Shown: positions 7,768 to 16,708 of the stretch, piece after piece | Layout of the letters: each line of letters starts with the position of its first letter | How positions within the stretch are numbered: the first letter of the stretch is position 1 | Assembly (NCBI RefSeq): GCF_900109465.1 | Contig: NZ_FOAZ01000001.1 | Span: forward strand, 690,833 to 754,832 | Direction: 5' to 3' | Origin: Streptacidiphilus jiangxiensis | GTDB taxonomy: Bacteria; Actinomycetota; Actinomycetes; Streptomycetales; Streptomycetaceae | DNA length: 64,000 bases | The notes under the pieces: generated by a model | The model's database searches: none | Seen by the model: only the letters and a program-made list of their open reading frames with translations | Told to the model about the DNA's origin: nothing | Position numbers and translations under genes: made by a program

Positions 7768-7803
7768 GGAAACCCCCTCCGGCTTCGGCTGGAGGGGGTT
7801 TCC
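7768..7803 (+). terminator. Strong UUCG-loop terminator
   Basis: A perfect 13-bp stem (GGAAACCCCCTCC / GGAGGGGGTTTCC) is extended by a 3-bp stem closing a TTCG tetraloop, followed by CTTTGCC. It starts 9 bp after the stop at 7759 and closes the DUF6230/6114 locus. Confidence 0.85.
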
Positions 7804-7831
7804 CTTTGCCTGCGCGGTCGTTGAACCCGGC

Positions 7832-8461
7832 GTGAGTGACGATCCGATATCCCGACTGCTCGTCCCCGCCTACTTCCACCCGGCCGTGGAGCCCGAGGCG
7901 TGGGCAGCGCTGCGGGTGGCGGCACCGCGGCTGGCGGCCGTGGTGGTCAACCCCGCGAGCGGACCGGGGTCGGCCCCGGATCCGGCCTACCGCGAGGCGG
8001 TGGCGGGTCTGCGCGCGACGCGGGTGCTGGGCTACGTGGACACCGACTACGGGCGGCGCCCGCACGCGGAGGTCGTCGCGGAGATCGCCGCCTACCGGGA
8101 GTGGTACGCCGTCGACGGCGTCTTCCTGGACCAGACGCCGGACGGCTCGGCCGCGCTGCCGCACTACGACCGCCTCGCGATCGCCGCCCGCTCGCTCGGC
8201 GCGACCTTCCTGGTGCTCAATCCGGGCCTGACGCCCCACCCGGCCTACCTCGACCTCGCGGACCTCGTGGTCACCTTCGAGGGCCCGTGGTGCGACTACG
8301 AGAACCGCGCCGAGGACGCCGGCTGCCACCTCGTCTACGCGGCCCCGCCGGACGCCTCGGTCCACGGTTACGCGACGTCCGGCACCCTGCCCAACCCCTG
8401 GGCCGTCCTCGGTCTCACTACTGACCGGGTTGGTGGCTCCCCGCCGGGGTGCGGCGGATGA
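7832..8461 (+). CDS. Spherulation-specific family 4 (spherulin-4-like) protein
   Basis: A 209-residue protein resembling the spherulin-4 family, a TIM-barrel-like fold related to glycoside hydrolases. Recognisable features are the opening LLVPAYFHP, the strand AAVVVNPASGPG, the loop LGYVDTDYGRR and the acidic motif VDGVFLDQTP, with another acidic site near VTFEGPW. These correspond to strand-end positions where glycosidases carry catalytic carboxylates. No signal peptide is obvious with the GTG start at 7832. The C-terminal residues (TTDRVGGSPPGCGG) look unlike the family end I remember, so a late frameshift is possible. Substrate is unknown. It is convergent with pyk, separated by the terminator at 8506-8552. 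Confidence 0.78.
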   Translation: MSDDPISRLLVPAYFHPAVEPEAWAALRVAAPRLAAVVVNPASGPGSAPDPAYREAVAGLRATRVLGYVDTDYGRRPHAEVVAEIAAYREWYAVDGVFLDQTPDGSAALPHYDRLAIAARSLGATFLVLNPGLTPHPAYLDLADLVVTFEGPWCDYENRAEDAGCHLVYAAPPDASVHGYATSGTLPNPWAVLGLTTDRVGGSPPGCGG

Positions 8462-8505
8462 CGTTCAGCCGGTCGCAGGCGTTGATCACGGCGATGGCCG
8501 GGTGA

Positions 8506-8552
8506 CACGGAAGGGGCGAGAACCCGCGACGCGGATTCTCGCCCCTTCCGTG
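8506..8552 (-). terminator. Terminator of pyk
   Basis: A perfect 17-bp stem (CACGGAAGGGGCGAGAA / TTCTCGCCCCTTCCGTG) with a 13-nt loop lies directly after the pyk stop on the minus strand and 45 bp after the spherulin-like gene. It can serve both convergent genes. Confidence 0.85.
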
Positions 8553-8558
8553 GTCGGG

Positions 8559-9992
8559 TCAGTCGCCCGTCGCCAGGTGGTGCACGCGCACCATGTTCGT
8601 CGTGCCGATGATCCCGGGCGGGGAGCCGGCCGTGACGATGATGGTGTCGCCCTTGCCGTAGCGGCCCTGGGCCACCATCGCCTCGTCGACCTGGTCGACC
8701 ATGGCGTCGGTGTTGGGGGCCTGCGGCAGCACGTAGGTCTCCACGCCCCAGCTGAGGGTCAGCTGGTTGCGGGTGGCGGTCTCCGGGGTGAAGGCCATGA
8801 CCGGGATCGGCGAGCGGTAGCGGGACAGGCGGCGGGCGGTGTCACCGGACTTGGTGAAGGCCACCAGCGCCTTGGCGTTGAGGAAGTCGCCCAGCTCGCA
8901 GGCCGCACGCGCGATGGAGCCGCCCTGGGTGCGGGGCTTGCGGCCCGGGTTCAGCGGCTGCAGGCCCTGCGAGAGCAGCTCCTGCTCCGCGGCCTCGATG
9001 ATCCGGCCCATGGTCTGCACGGTCTCGATCGGGTACTTGCCGACCGAGGACTCGGCGGAGAGCATGACCGCGTCGGTGCCGTCGAGGATCGCGTTGGCGA
9101 CGTCGGAGGCCTCGGCGCGGGTCGGCCGGGAGGCGGTGATCATCGACTCCATCATCTGGGTGGCGACGATGACCGGCTTGGCGTTGCGGCGGCAGAGCGT
9201 GATCAGACGCTTCTGCACCAGCGGGACCTTCTCCAGCGGATACTCGACCGCGAGGTCGCCGCGGGCGACCATCACCGCGTCGAACGCCATGACGATCTCT
9301 TCCATCGCCTCGACGGCCTGCGGCTTCTCCACCTTGGCGATGACCGGGACGCGGCGTCCCTCCTCGTCCATGACCTTGTGGACGTCGTCGATGTCCGCGG
9401 CGTTGCGGACGAAGGAGAGGGCGACCATGTCGACGCCGAGGCGCAGCGCGAAGCGCAGGTCCTCGACGTCCTTCTCGGAGAGCGCGGGGACGTTGACCGC
9501 CGCGCCGGGCAGGTTGATGCCCTTGTTGTTCGAGAGCACGCCGCCCTCGACGACGCGGGTCACCACGCGGGGGCCGTCGACGCTGACGACCTCCAGGGCG
9601 ATGACGCCGTCGTTGATGAGCACCGGGTCGCCGGGCTTCACATCGCCGGGCAGACCCTTGTAGGTCGTGCCGCAGATGTGCTGGTCGCCGGGGACGTCCT
9701 CGGTGGTGATGGTGAAGGTGTCGCCGTTCTCCACGGTCACCGGACCGTTGGCGAAGGTGGCGAGGCGGATCTTGGGGCCCTGCAGGTCGGCGAGCACGCC
9801 CACGGCGCGGCCGGCTGCGTCGGCGGCCGCGCGGACGTTGTTGTAGCGGTTCTCGTGCTCGGCGTGGCTGCCGTGGCTCATATTGAGGCGGGCGACGTTC
9901 ATTCCGGCTTCGATCAGCGACTTCAGCTGTTCGAATCCGTCGGTCGCGGGACCCAGAGTACAAACGATCTTGGCTCGGCGCATATCGCTCAT
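8559..9992 (-). CDS. pyk: Pyruvate kinase
   Basis: Converts phosphoenolpyruvate and ADP to pyruvate and ATP, the last step of glycolysis. The 477-residue protein has the usual length and all main motifs: RRAKIVCTLGPA at the N-terminus, ARLNMSHG, LADLQGPKIR, the catalytic-lysine region VIAKVEKPQAVE, MVARGDLAVE and VATQMMESM. The C-terminal allosteric domain is intact. The frame opens at ATG 9992 (MSDMRR); ATG 9983 (MRRAKI) is an equally good start because GGATGAG lies just upstream and Streptomyces homologues usually begin MRR. It is followed by a strong terminator and lies 63 bp downstream of ackA on the same strand, so acetate and pyruvate genes may be co-regulated. Confidence 0.97.
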   Translation of the reverse strand: MSDMRRAKIVCTLGPATDGFEQLKSLIEAGMNVARLNMSHGSHAEHENRYNNVRAAADAAGRAVGVLADLQGPKIRLATFANGPVTVENGDTFTITTEDVPGDQHICGTTYKGLPGDVKPGDPVLINDGVIALEVVSVDGPRVVTRVVEGGVLSNNKGINLPGAAVNVPALSEKDVEDLRFALRLGVDMVALSFVRNAADIDDVHKVMDEEGRRVPVIAKVEKPQAVEAMEEIVMAFDAVMVARGDLAVEYPLEKVPLVQKRLITLCRRNAKPVIVATQMMESMITASRPTRAEASDVANAILDGTDAVMLSAESSVGKYPIETVQTMGRIIEAAEQELLSQGLQPLNPGRKPRTQGGSIARAACELGDFLNAKALVAFTKSGDTARRLSRYRSPIPVMAFTPETATRNQLTLSWGVETYVLPQAPNTDAMVDQVDEAMVAQGRYGKGDTIIVTAGSPPGIIGTTNMVRVHHLATGD

Positions 9993-10012
9993 CCTATCGG
10001 CTTACCTTTTGA

Positions 10013-10055
10013 GGGCATTCAGTGCATTCCACGCATTGAACACACTCAACGCATT
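10013..10055. repeat. GCATT direct repeats between ackA and pyk
   Basis: Four GCATT motifs recur at roughly 10-20 bp spacing in the short ackA-pyk gap, some embedded in GCATTCA/GCATTGA. Regular phasing on one DNA face suggests a possible regulator-binding or promoter-proximal array, but nothing identifies a protein. Confidence 0.4.
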
Positions 10056-11279
10056 TCACGGCTGCTCCGACGCACTGCTCCGACGCACCACCGCGAAGGT
10101 CTGCTGGGCGATCTCCAGCTCCTCGTCCGTCGGCACCACCGCGACCTTGACCCGGGAGGAGTCCGTCGAGATCAGCCGGGGCGAACCGCCGCGCACCGCG
10201 TTGCGGACCGGGTCGACCTCGATGCCCAGCGAGTCCATGCCCGTGAGCGCCGCCTCGCGCACCGCGGGGTCGTTCTCGCCCACCCCGGCGGTGAACACGA
10301 CGGCGTCCACCCGGCCCAATACCGCGTAGTAGGCGCCGATGTATTTCCGCAGCCGGTGGACGTAGATGTCGAAGGCCAGCCGGGCGTCGTGGTCACCTTC
10401 GTCCATTCGACGCCCGATTTCCCGCATGTCGTTGTCCCCGCACAGTCCCAGCATGCCGCTGCGGCGGTTCAGCAGCGCGTCGATCTCGTCGACCGACATG
10501 CCGCCGACCCGGTGCAGGTGCAGCACCACGGCCGGGTCGAGGTCACCCGAACGGGTGCCCATGACCAGGCCCTCCAAAGGGGTCAGGCCCATCGAGGTGT
10601 CCACGCAGCGGCCGCCGGCCACGGCCGAGGCGCTGGCACCGTTGCCCAGGTGCAGCACGATCACGTTGACCGCCTCGGGCGAGGCGCCCAGCAGCTGCGC
10701 CGTGCGGCGCGAGACGTACTGGTGGGAGGTGCCGTGGAAGCCGTAGCGCCGCACCTGGTGGGCGTCGGCGGTGGCCTTGTCGATGGCGTAGCGGGCCGCG
10801 TACTCCGGCATGCCGGCGTGGAAGGCGGTGTCGAAGACGGCCACCTGCGGCAGGTCGGGGCGGAGCTTGCGGGCCACCTCGATGCCGGTGATGTTGGCCG
10901 GGTTGTGCAGCGGCGCCAGCGGGATCAGCTCGCGCAGCTGCTCGACCACCTCGTCGGTGACCAGGGTCGGCTCCGTGAACCGGGTGCCGCCGTGGACGGC
11001 GCGGTGACCGATCGCCGCCAGGCGCGGCGAGTCCAGCCCGAGCCCGTCCTCGGCCAGCTCGTCGGCGACGGCGCCGAGCGCCGCGGTGTGGTCGGGGAAG
11101 GCCTCGTAGCGCTCACGCTGCGGGTGGCCGGTCGGTTCGTGCTTGATCCGGCCCTGCCGCTCGCCGATCCGCTCGACCAGGCCGGAGGCGAGCCGGGCGC
11201 CGTCGGCCATGTCGATCAGCTGGTACTTCACCGACGAGGAGCCGGAGTTGAGGACGAGGACCCGCGTCGCGCCGCTCAC
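10056..11279 (-). CDS. ackA: Acetate kinase
   Basis: Transfers phosphate between acetyl phosphate and ADP, giving acetate and ATP (reversible). The 407-residue protein starts RVLVLNSGSSSVKYQL, the ASKHA-fold phosphate-1 motif. It contains HRAVHGGTRF, the substrate loop FDTAFHAGMP and the catalytic-His motif RRYGFHGTSHQYV, and TSMGLTPLEGL. Length and order are typical. The GTG start at 11279 overlaps the pta stop (GTGA), so the two genes are translationally coupled. A longer upstream frame inside pta was rejected because the protein family begins at this GTG. Confidence 0.97.
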   Translation of the reverse strand: MSGATRVLVLNSGSSSVKYQLIDMADGARLASGLVERIGERQGRIKHEPTGHPQRERYEAFPDHTAALGAVADELAEDGLGLDSPRLAAIGHRAVHGGTRFTEPTLVTDEVVEQLRELIPLAPLHNPANITGIEVARKLRPDLPQVAVFDTAFHAGMPEYAARYAIDKATADAHQVRRYGFHGTSHQYVSRRTAQLLGASPEAVNVIVLHLGNGASASAVAGGRCVDTSMGLTPLEGLVMGTRSGDLDPAVVLHLHRVGGMSVDEIDALLNRRSGMLGLCGDNDMREIGRRMDEGDHDARLAFDIYVHRLRKYIGAYYAVLGRVDAVVFTAGVGENDPAVREAALTGMDSLGIEVDPVRNAVRGGSPRLISTDSSRVKVAVVPTDEELEIAQQTFAVVRRSSASEQP

Positions 11280-13447
11280 TGCGCGCTCTCCTTCTGCTGC
11301 GCGGCCTGCTGGGCCGCCGTCTGCTGTGCGGCGGCCTGCTGGGCCTGGATGGCGGTGATGGCCACGGTGTTGACGATGTCCTGGACCAGCGCGCCGCGGG
11401 ACAGGTCGTTGACCGGCTTGCGCAGCCCCTGCAGCACCGGCCCGACGGCGATCGCGCCGGCGGAGCGCTGCACGGCCTTGTAGGTGTTGTTGCCGGTGTT
11501 CAGGTCCGGGAAGATCAGCACACTGGCCTGTCCGGCGACGGCCGAACCGGGCAGCTTGGTGGCCGCCACGGAGGCGTCGACCGCCGCGTCGTACTGGATC
11601 GGGCCCTCGACCGCGATGTCCGGGCGCTGTCCGCGCACCAGCTCGGTGGCCTTGCGGACCTTGTCCACGTCCGCGCCGGAGCCGGAGGTGCCGGTCGAGT
11701 AGGAGAGCATCGCCACACGGGGGCTGACGCCGAAGCGGGAGGCGGTCTCCGCGGACTGGATCGCGATGTCGGCCAGCTGCTCGTCGTCCGGGTCGGGGTT
11801 GACCGCGCAGTCGCCGTAGACGAGGACCTTGTCGGCCAGGCACATGAAGAAGACCGAGGAGACGATCTTGGCGTCCGGCGAGGTCTTGATGATCTCGAAG
11901 GCCGGGCGGATGGTCGCCGCCGTGGAGTGCACCGCACCGCTCACCATGCCGTCGGCCAGGCCCTCCTGGACCATCAGCGTGCCGAAGTAGGAGACGTCGC
12001 TGACCACGTCGAGGGCGAGCTCCACGCTCATGCCCTTGTGCTTGCGCAGCTCCGCGTAGACCTCGGCGAAGCGGTCGCGCAGCGGCGAGGTGACCGGGTC
12101 GATGATCCGCGCGCGGGCGCGGGCGCCGTTCGACTCCGCCCCGGTGTCGGCCGCGTCGAAGGAGAGGTTGAGGCCCAGCTCGGCGACCTTGCGGCGGACC
12201 GCGTCCTCGGTGCCGAGCAGGGTGAGGTGGCAGACGTTGCGGCGCAGCAGCACCTCGGCCGCGCGCAGCACCCGCTCCTCGGTGCCCTCCGGCAGCACGA
12301 TCTCGCGCAGCTCCGCGCCGCGGGCCCGCTCCAGCAGCTCGTGCTCGAACATCATCGGAGTGACCCGCTCGCTGCGGCTCAGCTCGATCCGGTCCGTCAG
12401 TTCGGCGGTGTCGACGTGGAGTTCGAACAGGCCGAGCGCGGTCTCGGCCTTGCGCGGGCTGGCCGCGGTGAGGCGGCCCTCCAGCGTGGAGAGGTCCATC
12501 GCGGTCGGGTAGCTGCCCTCCTGCACGGCCAGCACGGGCGTGCCGGGGGCCAGGCGGTCGGCCAGCTTCATCACGTTCGGGCCGGGCGTCTCGCCCAGCG
12601 TCAGCAGCACCCCGGCGATCGGCGGCGCGCCGGCCGCGTGCGCGGCGAGGGCGCCGATCAGCAGGTCCGCTCGGTCGCCGGGGGTGATCACCAGGCACCC
12701 GTCGGAGAGCGCGTCGAGGAACTTGGGCAGCATCGCGCCGCCGAAGACGAAGCGGCGCACGTCGCGGGCGAGACCCGCCGGGTCGCCGAGCACCACCTCG
12801 GCGTGGGTGGCCTCGGCCACCTGGGTGACCGTCGGCGCGGAGAGCGCCGGGTCGTCCGGGATCACGTAGCAGGGCACGTCCGGCTTGTTCGTCAGCCGCC
12901 GGGTGATCGCCTGCTTGTCGCTCGGCGCGACCCGGTTGGCGATCATCGCGAGGATCGAGCAGCCCAGGTCCGAGTAGGAGCGGTGGGCGTTGCGCACCTC
13001 GTTGACCACGGTGTCCGCGCTCTCGCGGTGCCCGCCGATGACGGGCAGCACACTGGCTCCGAACTCGTTCGCGAGCCGGGCGTTCAGGGCGAGCTCGTCC
13101 GGGATGTTGGTGGAGGCGAAGTCCGTGCCGAGCACCAGCACCGCCTCGCAGGCGCGCTCCACCGCGCGGAATCGGTCCACGAGCTGGCCGACGAGCTCGT
13201 CCTGCCCGCGCTCCGCCTGGATGGCGGCGGCCTCGTCGTAGCTGAGCCCGTACATCGCCTCCGGCGTCAGGTCGAGCCGGTACCGCCCGCGCAGCAGCTC
13301 GACGACGTGGTCGGTGGGCGGGTGCACGAGCGGACGGAACAGCCCGACCCGGTCGACATGCCGGGTCAGCAGCTCCATGACCCCCAGCTCGACGGCTTGT
13401 CGGCCGTCTCCTCTGCCGATTCCGGTCACGTAGACGCTGCGGGCCAC
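11276..13447 (-). CDS. pta: Phosphate acetyltransferase (long, three-domain type)
   Basis: Converts acetyl-CoA and phosphate to acetyl phosphate and CoA, the partner step to AckA. The 723-residue protein has an N-terminal P-loop-like domain (about 1-210), a DRTGG domain (about 220-340) and the catalytic PTA/PTB domain (about 370-695; e.g. LPEGTEERVLRAAEVL, MLSYSTGTSGSG). The N-terminal loop reads GIGRGDGRQ instead of a Gly-Lys-Ser/Thr Walker A, so nucleotide binding there is probably lost. A Gln/Ala-rich tail (about 695-723) is unusual and disordered-looking. The start is GTG 13447. It heads the pta-ackA operon; the 133 bp upstream should hold the promoter. Confidence 0.95.
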   Translation of the reverse strand: MARSVYVTGIGRGDGRQAVELGVMELLTRHVDRVGLFRPLVHPPTDHVVELLRGRYRLDLTPEAMYGLSYDEAAAIQAERGQDELVGQLVDRFRAVERACEAVLVLGTDFASTNIPDELALNARLANEFGASVLPVIGGHRESADTVVNEVRNAHRSYSDLGCSILAMIANRVAPSDKQAITRRLTNKPDVPCYVIPDDPALSAPTVTQVAEATHAEVVLGDPAGLARDVRRFVFGGAMLPKFLDALSDGCLVITPGDRADLLIGALAAHAAGAPPIAGVLLTLGETPGPNVMKLADRLAPGTPVLAVQEGSYPTAMDLSTLEGRLTAASPRKAETALGLFELHVDTAELTDRIELSRSERVTPMMFEHELLERARGAELREIVLPEGTEERVLRAAEVLLRRNVCHLTLLGTEDAVRRKVAELGLNLSFDAADTGAESNGARARARIIDPVTSPLRDRFAEVYAELRKHKGMSVELALDVVSDVSYFGTLMVQEGLADGMVSGAVHSTAATIRPAFEIIKTSPDAKIVSSVFFMCLADKVLVYGDCAVNPDPDDEQLADIAIQSAETASRFGVSPRVAMLSYSTGTSGSGADVDKVRKATELVRGQRPDIAVEGPIQYDAAVDASVAATKLPGSAVAGQASVLIFPDLNTGNNTYKAVQRSAGAIAVGPVLQGLRKPVNDLSRGALVQDIVNTVAITAIQAQQAAAQQTAAQQAAQQKESAQ

Positions 13448-13580
13448 CGAGGCACTCCGATCCGAGTCGCTGTTCGAGCGGCTTCGAGCCTACCTTCGCA
13501 TTTCGGGCAGTGGGCTGCTCGCGGGGAACTGGTGACCAAGGTCCTGGACGCCGGGTCGTCAGGCCCCGGCCAGCGCCTCG

Positions 13581-14552
13581 TCAGCCTCCCAGCTGCGCGC
13601 GCCAGTGCTGGAACAGGGCCATCGGGTCGCCGCAGTAGGCCCACGGGATGCGGGCGGGGCGGTCGCCCAGCAGCGCGCTGATCTCCTTGGCCTCCTGCAG
13701 CAGGCCGGCGAAGACCAGGCCGTGCAGGAGCAGGTTCAGGTCGGCGACGTCCTGGGCGTACTCGATCGTGGAGCGGTGGGCGATCCACTGCCGCAGGGTG
13801 CCGTGCAGGGCCTGGACCGCGACCTCGTGGGTCCAGTGGTAGGTCAGGCCGACGGCGGACTCGCCCTCGGACTGCAGCCGGTGGCGGTAGTGCTCGGCGC
13901 GGGCGGCCTGGGTGAGGGTGCACAGGGGGGAGCCGGCCGGGGCGAAGGCCGCGGTGTCGCGGGCGAAGTTGTACATCTCGCCGTAGCTGCCGTGCCAGCG
14001 GGCGGAGAGGTGCCGGAGCACCTGGTGGTGGCCCTCGCGGTTGAACTGGTCCCGGGCCTGGAGCTCGCGCCACCAGTGCCACACGTGCGGGTGGCCGCCG
14101 GCGTACAGGCGGGCCAGGGTCAACAACGAGACCCACGGGATCGGGTCCGCGGGATGCCGTTCGGCGGCCTGGAGGCAGATCCGGGCCACCCGGTCCAGCT
14201 CGCGGCGGTCCAGCGCGTCCTCGCCCGGTGGCGGGGTGCCGTTCTGATTGCTCGTCTCGGCCACGGCGAGGAAGAGCCGCTGCACCTCCGTCTCGGCGCG
14301 CAGCACCAGCGCGTCCGGGTTGTTCGGCTCGGCGACCTGCCAGGACTCGACGGTGCGGGTCGTGGCCGCGGTGTCGGCCAGCAGCCGCATCCGGTGCGTG
14401 CGCCGGTCCCAGTCGCGGCCGGTGTCACGCAGCAGGTCGCGCGGGCCCTGCCAGCGGCCGACCACCAGGTCCCGGCGGGCGGTGGCGAGATCCTGGTCCC
14501 CGTAGGTGGGGTCGAACTGTGGTGCGCTGCTGCGACGTGATGATCGGGCCAT
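13581..14552 (-). CDS. Conserved-looking hypothetical protein, 323 aa
   Basis: No recognised family. It is a soluble, helix-rich protein with many Trp, His and Arg residues (e.g. HVWHWWRELQARDQF, LRHLSARWHGSYGEM). The pattern of paired helices (DALVLRAETEVQRLF, WVSLLTLARLYAGG, EIAQ-like segments) resembles a TPR/SEL1-type solenoid, but no repeat consensus is firm. The N-terminus is basic (MARSSRRSS). ATG 14552 is chosen because the longer upstream frame only runs antisense-like through the permease gene and its terminator. It lies downstream of the permease, separated by the hairpin at 14593-14620. Confidence 0.75.
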   Translation of the reverse strand: MARSSRRSSAPQFDPTYGDQDLATARRDLVVGRWQGPRDLLRDTGRDWDRRTHRMRLLADTAATTRTVESWQVAEPNNPDALVLRAETEVQRLFLAVAETSNQNGTPPPGEDALDRRELDRVARICLQAAERHPADPIPWVSLLTLARLYAGGHPHVWHWWRELQARDQFNREGHHQVLRHLSARWHGSYGEMYNFARDTAAFAPAGSPLCTLTQAARAEHYRHRLQSEGESAVGLTYHWTHEVAVQALHGTLRQWIAHRSTIEYAQDVADLNLLLHGLVFAGLLQEAKEISALLGDRPARIPWAYCGDPMALFQHWRAQLGG

Positions 14553-14592
14553 GTCGGCGGCTCCTGAACCCTTCCGGAAAGCGGAAAGCCGA

Positions 14593-14620
14593 CAACCGGC
14601 AGTCGGGTGACTGCCGGTTG
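14593..14620 (-). terminator. Terminator after the amino-acid permease
   Basis: A perfect 12-bp stem (CAACCGGCAGTC / GACTGCCGGTTG) with a 4-nt loop lies about 70 bp after the permease stop on the minus strand and before the hypothetical gene at 14552. Confidence 0.75.
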
Positions 14621-14689
14621 CCGTGCTGTGGACGGAGGTGCGGTTGGTGCCTTTGGTGCCTTGTGGTGCCGTTCGTGCAGGTGACGTTC

Positions 14690-16183
14690 TTACAGGTCGG
14701 TCGCGACGGAGCCGGAGTTGTTCGAGGCGCCGACGCTCAGGGTCGAGCTGCCGAACTCGGCGTCGACCGCGTCGGCCGTCGCGGCGTCCAGACGGGAGCC
14801 CGGGTTGCTGTAGAACTCGCTGCCCTTGATCCAGTAGAAGGCCAGCGGGACGATCCCCAGCGCCAGGGCGCCGAGTCCGATCGCGATCACCTCGCCACTG
14901 AGGCTCATGCAGTTCTCGACGAAGAGGAAGCCCATGAAGATGGCACCGGCGCCGGGCCAGATGCCGACGAAGAGCGCGTTCGAGGCGGACTTGAAGACGA
15001 CCTTGCGGTAGGCCACCACGACCGCGATGCCGGCCAGCGCGTAGTAGACGCAGATCTGCAGGCCGATCGCGAGGACGGCGTCCTGCAGGATCGTGTTGAC
15101 CGATCCGATCTGGCTGGAGGCCACGAAGAGGCCGAGGGAGATGACCACGATGACGGCGATCGCCACGTACGGCGTCTGCCAACGGGAGTGGGTCTTGCCG
15201 AAGACGGAGGGCAGGGTCTTGTCGCGGCCCATGGCGAAGAGCGAGCGGCTGATCTGGATCAGCGTCGTCTCCAGGGTGGCGATGGTGGAGAGCACCACGG
15301 CCAGCACCATGATCTTGCCGCCGGCGCCCGGCATGACGACCTCGCCGAGGTCGCTGAGGAAGGTGCCGCCGCTGATCTGCTTGTCCGTCACGTTCATGTT
15401 GAGCGCGATCGTGAAGATCTCGAAGACCGCGAAGACCGCGGCCACACCGAGCAGGCCGCCGAGGCCGGAGTTCTTCTTGGAGTCGGTGGTCTCCTCGCTC
15501 AGGTTCGCGGTGACGTCCCAGCCCCAGAAGTAGAATCCGGCCACCAGCGCGGCGGTGGCGAACCCGGAGACCCCGCCGAAGTGGCCGAAGCCCCACAGGT
15601 AGGAGAGGTGGAAGGAGGCGCCGGGGCGGTGGTGGAACAGTGCCAGGATGCCGAAGACCGCGAGGATCGCGATCTCGATGCCCGTCATGATCCACTGCGC
15701 GTGGGCCGTGATCCGCGCGCCCAGCAGCACCAGCAGCGCCATCACCAGGAAGACGAAGGCACCGACGCCCACGGCCGCCCAGGTGTTCTGGGAGAGGCTC
15801 GCGGAGAAGAGCGAGAGGGTGTACTGACCGGCCGGCAGTGAGCCCGCCACCATGAAGATCAGCGCGGAGACCACCAGCGACCAGCCGGCCGCGAAGCCCA
15901 GCGACGGGTGCAGCGCGCGGCCCACCCAGGAGTAGCTGGCACCGGCGTTGACGTCCAGTCGGCCCAGGTAGTTGAAGGCCCAGGCGATGCCCAGCATGGG
16001 TATCGCACACCAGAGCAGGGCGGCGGGGCTGAACAGGCCCGCGGCTCCGATGAGCGCGGCGGAACTGGCGGCCAGCGAGTACGCGGGGGCGCTGCCGGCG
16101 ATGGCCATGACGACGGTGTCGAATGAACCGAGGACGTTGGCCCGCAGGCCGCCTCTGCCCTCGGTCGGGGTGTACTCGCTCAA
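14690..16183 (-). CDS. APC-superfamily amino-acid permease
   Basis: A membrane transporter of about 497 residues with roughly 12 hydrophobic helices. The first helix carries the APC signature-like stretch SFDTVVMAIAGSAPAYS, followed by a conserved GASYSWVGRALHP motif after helix 2. The family exchanges or imports amino acids with protons or Na+; the substrate cannot be told from sequence. The frame continues upstream, but TTG 16183 (LSEYTPTEG) is preferred because GCAGGAGAGG lies at correct spacing. An ATG at about 16264 would add a Pro-rich, unlikely N-terminus. It is divergent from the caspase/HSP90 operon. Confidence 0.9.
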   Translation of the reverse strand: MSEYTPTEGRGGLRANVLGSFDTVVMAIAGSAPAYSLAASSAALIGAAGLFSPAALLWCAIPMLGIAWAFNYLGRLDVNAGASYSWVGRALHPSLGFAAGWSLVVSALIFMVAGSLPAGQYTLSLFSASLSQNTWAAVGVGAFVFLVMALLVLLGARITAHAQWIMTGIEIAILAVFGILALFHHRPGASFHLSYLWGFGHFGGVSGFATAALVAGFYFWGWDVTANLSEETTDSKKNSGLGGLLGVAAVFAVFEIFTIALNMNVTDKQISGGTFLSDLGEVVMPGAGGKIMVLAVVLSTIATLETTLIQISRSLFAMGRDKTLPSVFGKTHSRWQTPYVAIAVIVVISLGLFVASSQIGSVNTILQDAVLAIGLQICVYYALAGIAVVVAYRKVVFKSASNALFVGIWPGAGAIFMGFLFVENCMSLSGEVIAIGLGALALGIVPLAFYWIKGSEFYSNPGSRLDAATADAVDAEFGSSTLSVGASNNSGSVATDL

Positions 16184-16708
16184 CGGAACCTCTCCTGCGA
16201 CGGCCGAGGGTGTGGGGAAGGGGACCTCGGCGGTCGCCTGGTGGGACGGGAAGCACGGGGGCATGGGGGACTGCCGCACCGCACTCAAGCAGGTGTGATC
16301 GCGAGCTGGGCAACAGCCTTGTGTCGCTTGTGTTTCCGGAGGCGGGGTCGCCGCTCGGTCACCTCTGTGGCCAGCGCGTGCCACATGGTGCCGCCCCGGA
16401 AGCGCGACTGGCAATGGTTTGGCGGAATTCGTTTACCAGGCTTCCTGAAATACGGAATCAGTCGCCGTTCCGAGATTCCTGACCGGAATCCGTTGGTCAA
16501 CGCGACGACTGGCAAGTGAACCAGCGGGTAACCCACGGACTCGCCACTGCCCCGAATGCAAAGCGGAACCGGACGGGGTCCCCCTGGTCGGCGGCGCCGG
16601 ATTCCTGGTTCGCCCAGGTCAAAGCCCGGTCCTGCTCTACGATTCCGGGATCGGGCAGTGGTCGGGTCGGGGCGGACAGCTGTGATCGGTGTGCGGGAGG
16701 GTGGTCGC
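16184..16708. other. Divergent intergenic region between permease and caspase/HSP90 operon
   Basis: About 525 bp with no convincing gene. It is less GC-biased than its neighbours around 16400-16520 and contains three GGAAT (16424, 16454, 16485) and three ATTCC (16475, 16601, 16642) motifs. CCGGAATC at 16483-16490 is the exact inverse of GATTCCGG at 16641-16648. CGACTGGCAA occurs twice (16405, 16506). TACGAT at 16638-16643 could be a -10 box for the plus-strand operon, about 65 bp before its start. The region probably carries both promoters and their operators. Confidence 0.45.

Noticed and set aside
8430..11483. 1017-codon plus-strand open frame across pyk, ackA and pta
   Set aside because: It is antisense to three firmly identified enzymes and its composition (His/Arg/Asp/Val-rich) is that of a shadow frame.
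13581..16313. A single 910-residue protein covering permease and downstream hypothetical
   Set aside because: The frame runs through the permease in the wrong phase and through a terminator; only the part from 14552 is likely coding.
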